Origin: an uncultured Micromonospora sp.
Lineage (GTDB): Bacteria > Actinomycetota > Actinomycetes > Mycobacteriales > Micromonosporaceae
Direction: 5' to 3'
NCBI GenBank assembly: GCA_937951935.1
Contig: CALGAM010000050.1
Coordinates: forward strand, 1 to 5,844
DNA: 5,844 bases
In this document: in pieces, positions 5,619 to 5,844 of the stretch
Layout: every line of letters begins with the position of its first letter
Numbering within the stretch: position 1 is the first letter of the stretch
The notes under the pieces: generated by a model
What the model was told of the DNA's origin: nothing
Seen by the model: the letters and a program-made list of their open reading frames with translations, nothing else
The model's database searches: none
Translations under genes and position numbers: made by a program

Positions 5619-5648
5619 AAGTTACCGGAATGGTTCCGAATGCATCAA
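5619..5648 (-). promoter_or_regulatory. Candidate promoter of the SARP-like regulator
   Basis: Read on the minus strand, a -35 TTGATG (5643-5648) and a -10 TAACTT (5619-5624) are separated by 18 bases. This is the best -35/-10 pair in the window. Transcription would begin near 5612, giving a leader of about 24 bases with the AGGGGG ribosome site. The spacer holds two CATTC direct repeats, so a protein bound there would block this promoter. Confidence 0.5.
5628..5642 (+). repeat. GAATG direct repeat, possible SARP operator
   Basis: GAATG occurs at 5628-5632 and 5638-5642, exactly 10 bases apart, within related contexts (CGGAATGG and CCGAATGC). An overlapping small inverted repeat CGGAA / TTCCG spans 5626-5638. 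SARP regulators typically bind short direct repeats spaced about one helical turn apart, so this is a candidate site. It lies inside the regulator's own promoter spacer. Confidence 0.35.
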
Positions 5649-5663
5649 CCAATATCTATTGGT
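5648..5663. promoter_or_regulatory. AT-rich palindrome ACCAATA-TC-TATTGGT, candidate operator
   Basis: The arms ACCAATA (5648-5654) and TATTGGT (5657-5663) are exact reverse complements around a 2-base centre. This is strikingly AT-rich against its surroundings. It touches the forward -10 box on one side and the reverse -35 box on the other, so a dimeric protein bound here could control both divergent promoters. Confidence 0.5.
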
Positions 5664-5668
5664 AGCGT
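5663..5668 (+). promoter_or_regulatory. Candidate -10 box for the right-edge plus-strand gene
   Basis: TAGCGT, followed by GG, is identical to the box before the Cys-rich peptide gene. The position 17 bases upstream (ATGCAT) is not a -35 consensus, consistent with activator dependence. If used for the gene at 5822, the mRNA leader would be about 145 bases. Confidence 0.35.
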
Positions 5669-5777
5669 GGTCGGGACGTCGTCCGCCCGGTGGACCCGCC
5701 AAGCCGCGTCAGGAATCACCGCGATGTGAACCCGTCACGTTCTGAACCCAGAGCCGACGACCGCCGTCGTGATGGTC

Positions 5778-5825
5778 ATGACAGGAGCGCAGGCGACGTC
5801 GCGTCAATCGAAGGTACTCCCATGA
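5778..5825 (+). CDS. Possible 15-codon leader ORF overlapping the next start
   Basis: An ATG at 5778 opens MTGAQATSRQSKVLP and stops at TGA 5823-5825, overlapping the ATG at 5822 as ATGA. Another ATG two codons earlier (5772) is in frame. I see no clear ribosome site in front of it. It could couple translation into the following gene, or be chance. Confidence 0.2.
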   Translation: MTGAQATSRQSKVLP

Positions 5826-5844
5826 CCAGTCCGACCAGGACCGG
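5822..5844 (+). CDS. 5' end of an unidentified plus-strand gene (partial)
   Basis: An ATG at 5822 with AAGG (5811-5814) 7 bases upstream begins MTSPTRTG and runs off the window. Seven codons plus two bases are visible, so the product cannot be named. It diverges from the SARP-like regulator across a region with a palindrome and direct repeats, which makes it a likely regulatory target. Confidence 0.45.

Noticed and set aside
1..5844. tRNA or rRNA genes, CRISPR arrays, insertion sequences, attachment sites
   Set aside because: I saw no cloverleaf-like segments, no regularly spaced repeats, no transposase or integrase motifs and no flanking direct repeats.

Overview
The window is very GC-rich, with G/C-biased third codon positions, GTG and ATG starts, TANNNT-type -10 boxes, a SARP-type regulator and a single rare TTA codon. 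This points to an actinomycete. A Micromonosporaceae or Streptomyces-like host is plausible, but the sequence alone does not fix the genus.

Layout. A minus-strand gene enters from the left edge (only its first 14 codons are present) and diverges from an S26-family signal-peptidase-like gene (about 400-882, +). After a 154-base gap comes a plus-strand run: a 66-residue Cys/Tyr/Trp-rich small peptide (1037-1237), a perfect 17-bp hairpin (1252-1289), a MauE/DoxX-like membrane protein (1326-1829), a membrane-anchored TlpA/thioredoxin-like protein with a CAPC motif (1846-2388) and a fused permease-ATPase ABC exporter (2385-4304, ATGA-overlapped with the previous gene). Facing it, with 15 bases between the two stops, is a minus-strand regulator (4320-5588). 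It has an OmpR-type winged helix, a BTAD domain and an unusual C-terminal Rossmann-like domain that resembles the SLOG/LOG nucleotide-binding superfamily. The regulator's promoter region (5589-5821) diverges from another plus-strand gene whose first codons lie at the right edge.

How it may work. The most economical reading is a small biosynthetic and export system for a secreted disulfide-rich peptide, bacteriocin- or RiPP-like. The small peptide has a short basic leader ending in an AQA/Q signal-peptidase-like site. Its 42-residue core has eight cysteines arranged as two similar four-Cys modules. MauE plus the TlpA-like protein would form or proofread disulfides outside the membrane, by analogy with MauE/MauD in methylamine dehydrogenase maturation. 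The ABC protein would export the peptide and the dedicated S26 peptidase could remove the leader. The hairpin after the peptide gene could give it higher expression than the downstream machinery. The SARP-like regulator carries one TTA codon, a hallmark of bldA-linked developmental control, and a possible small-molecule sensing domain. No classical RiPP-modifying enzyme (lanthipeptide synthetase, YcaO, radical SAM) is present in the window, so the chemistry may be disulfides alone. Domain calls rest on visible motifs; the function of the whole system is inference.
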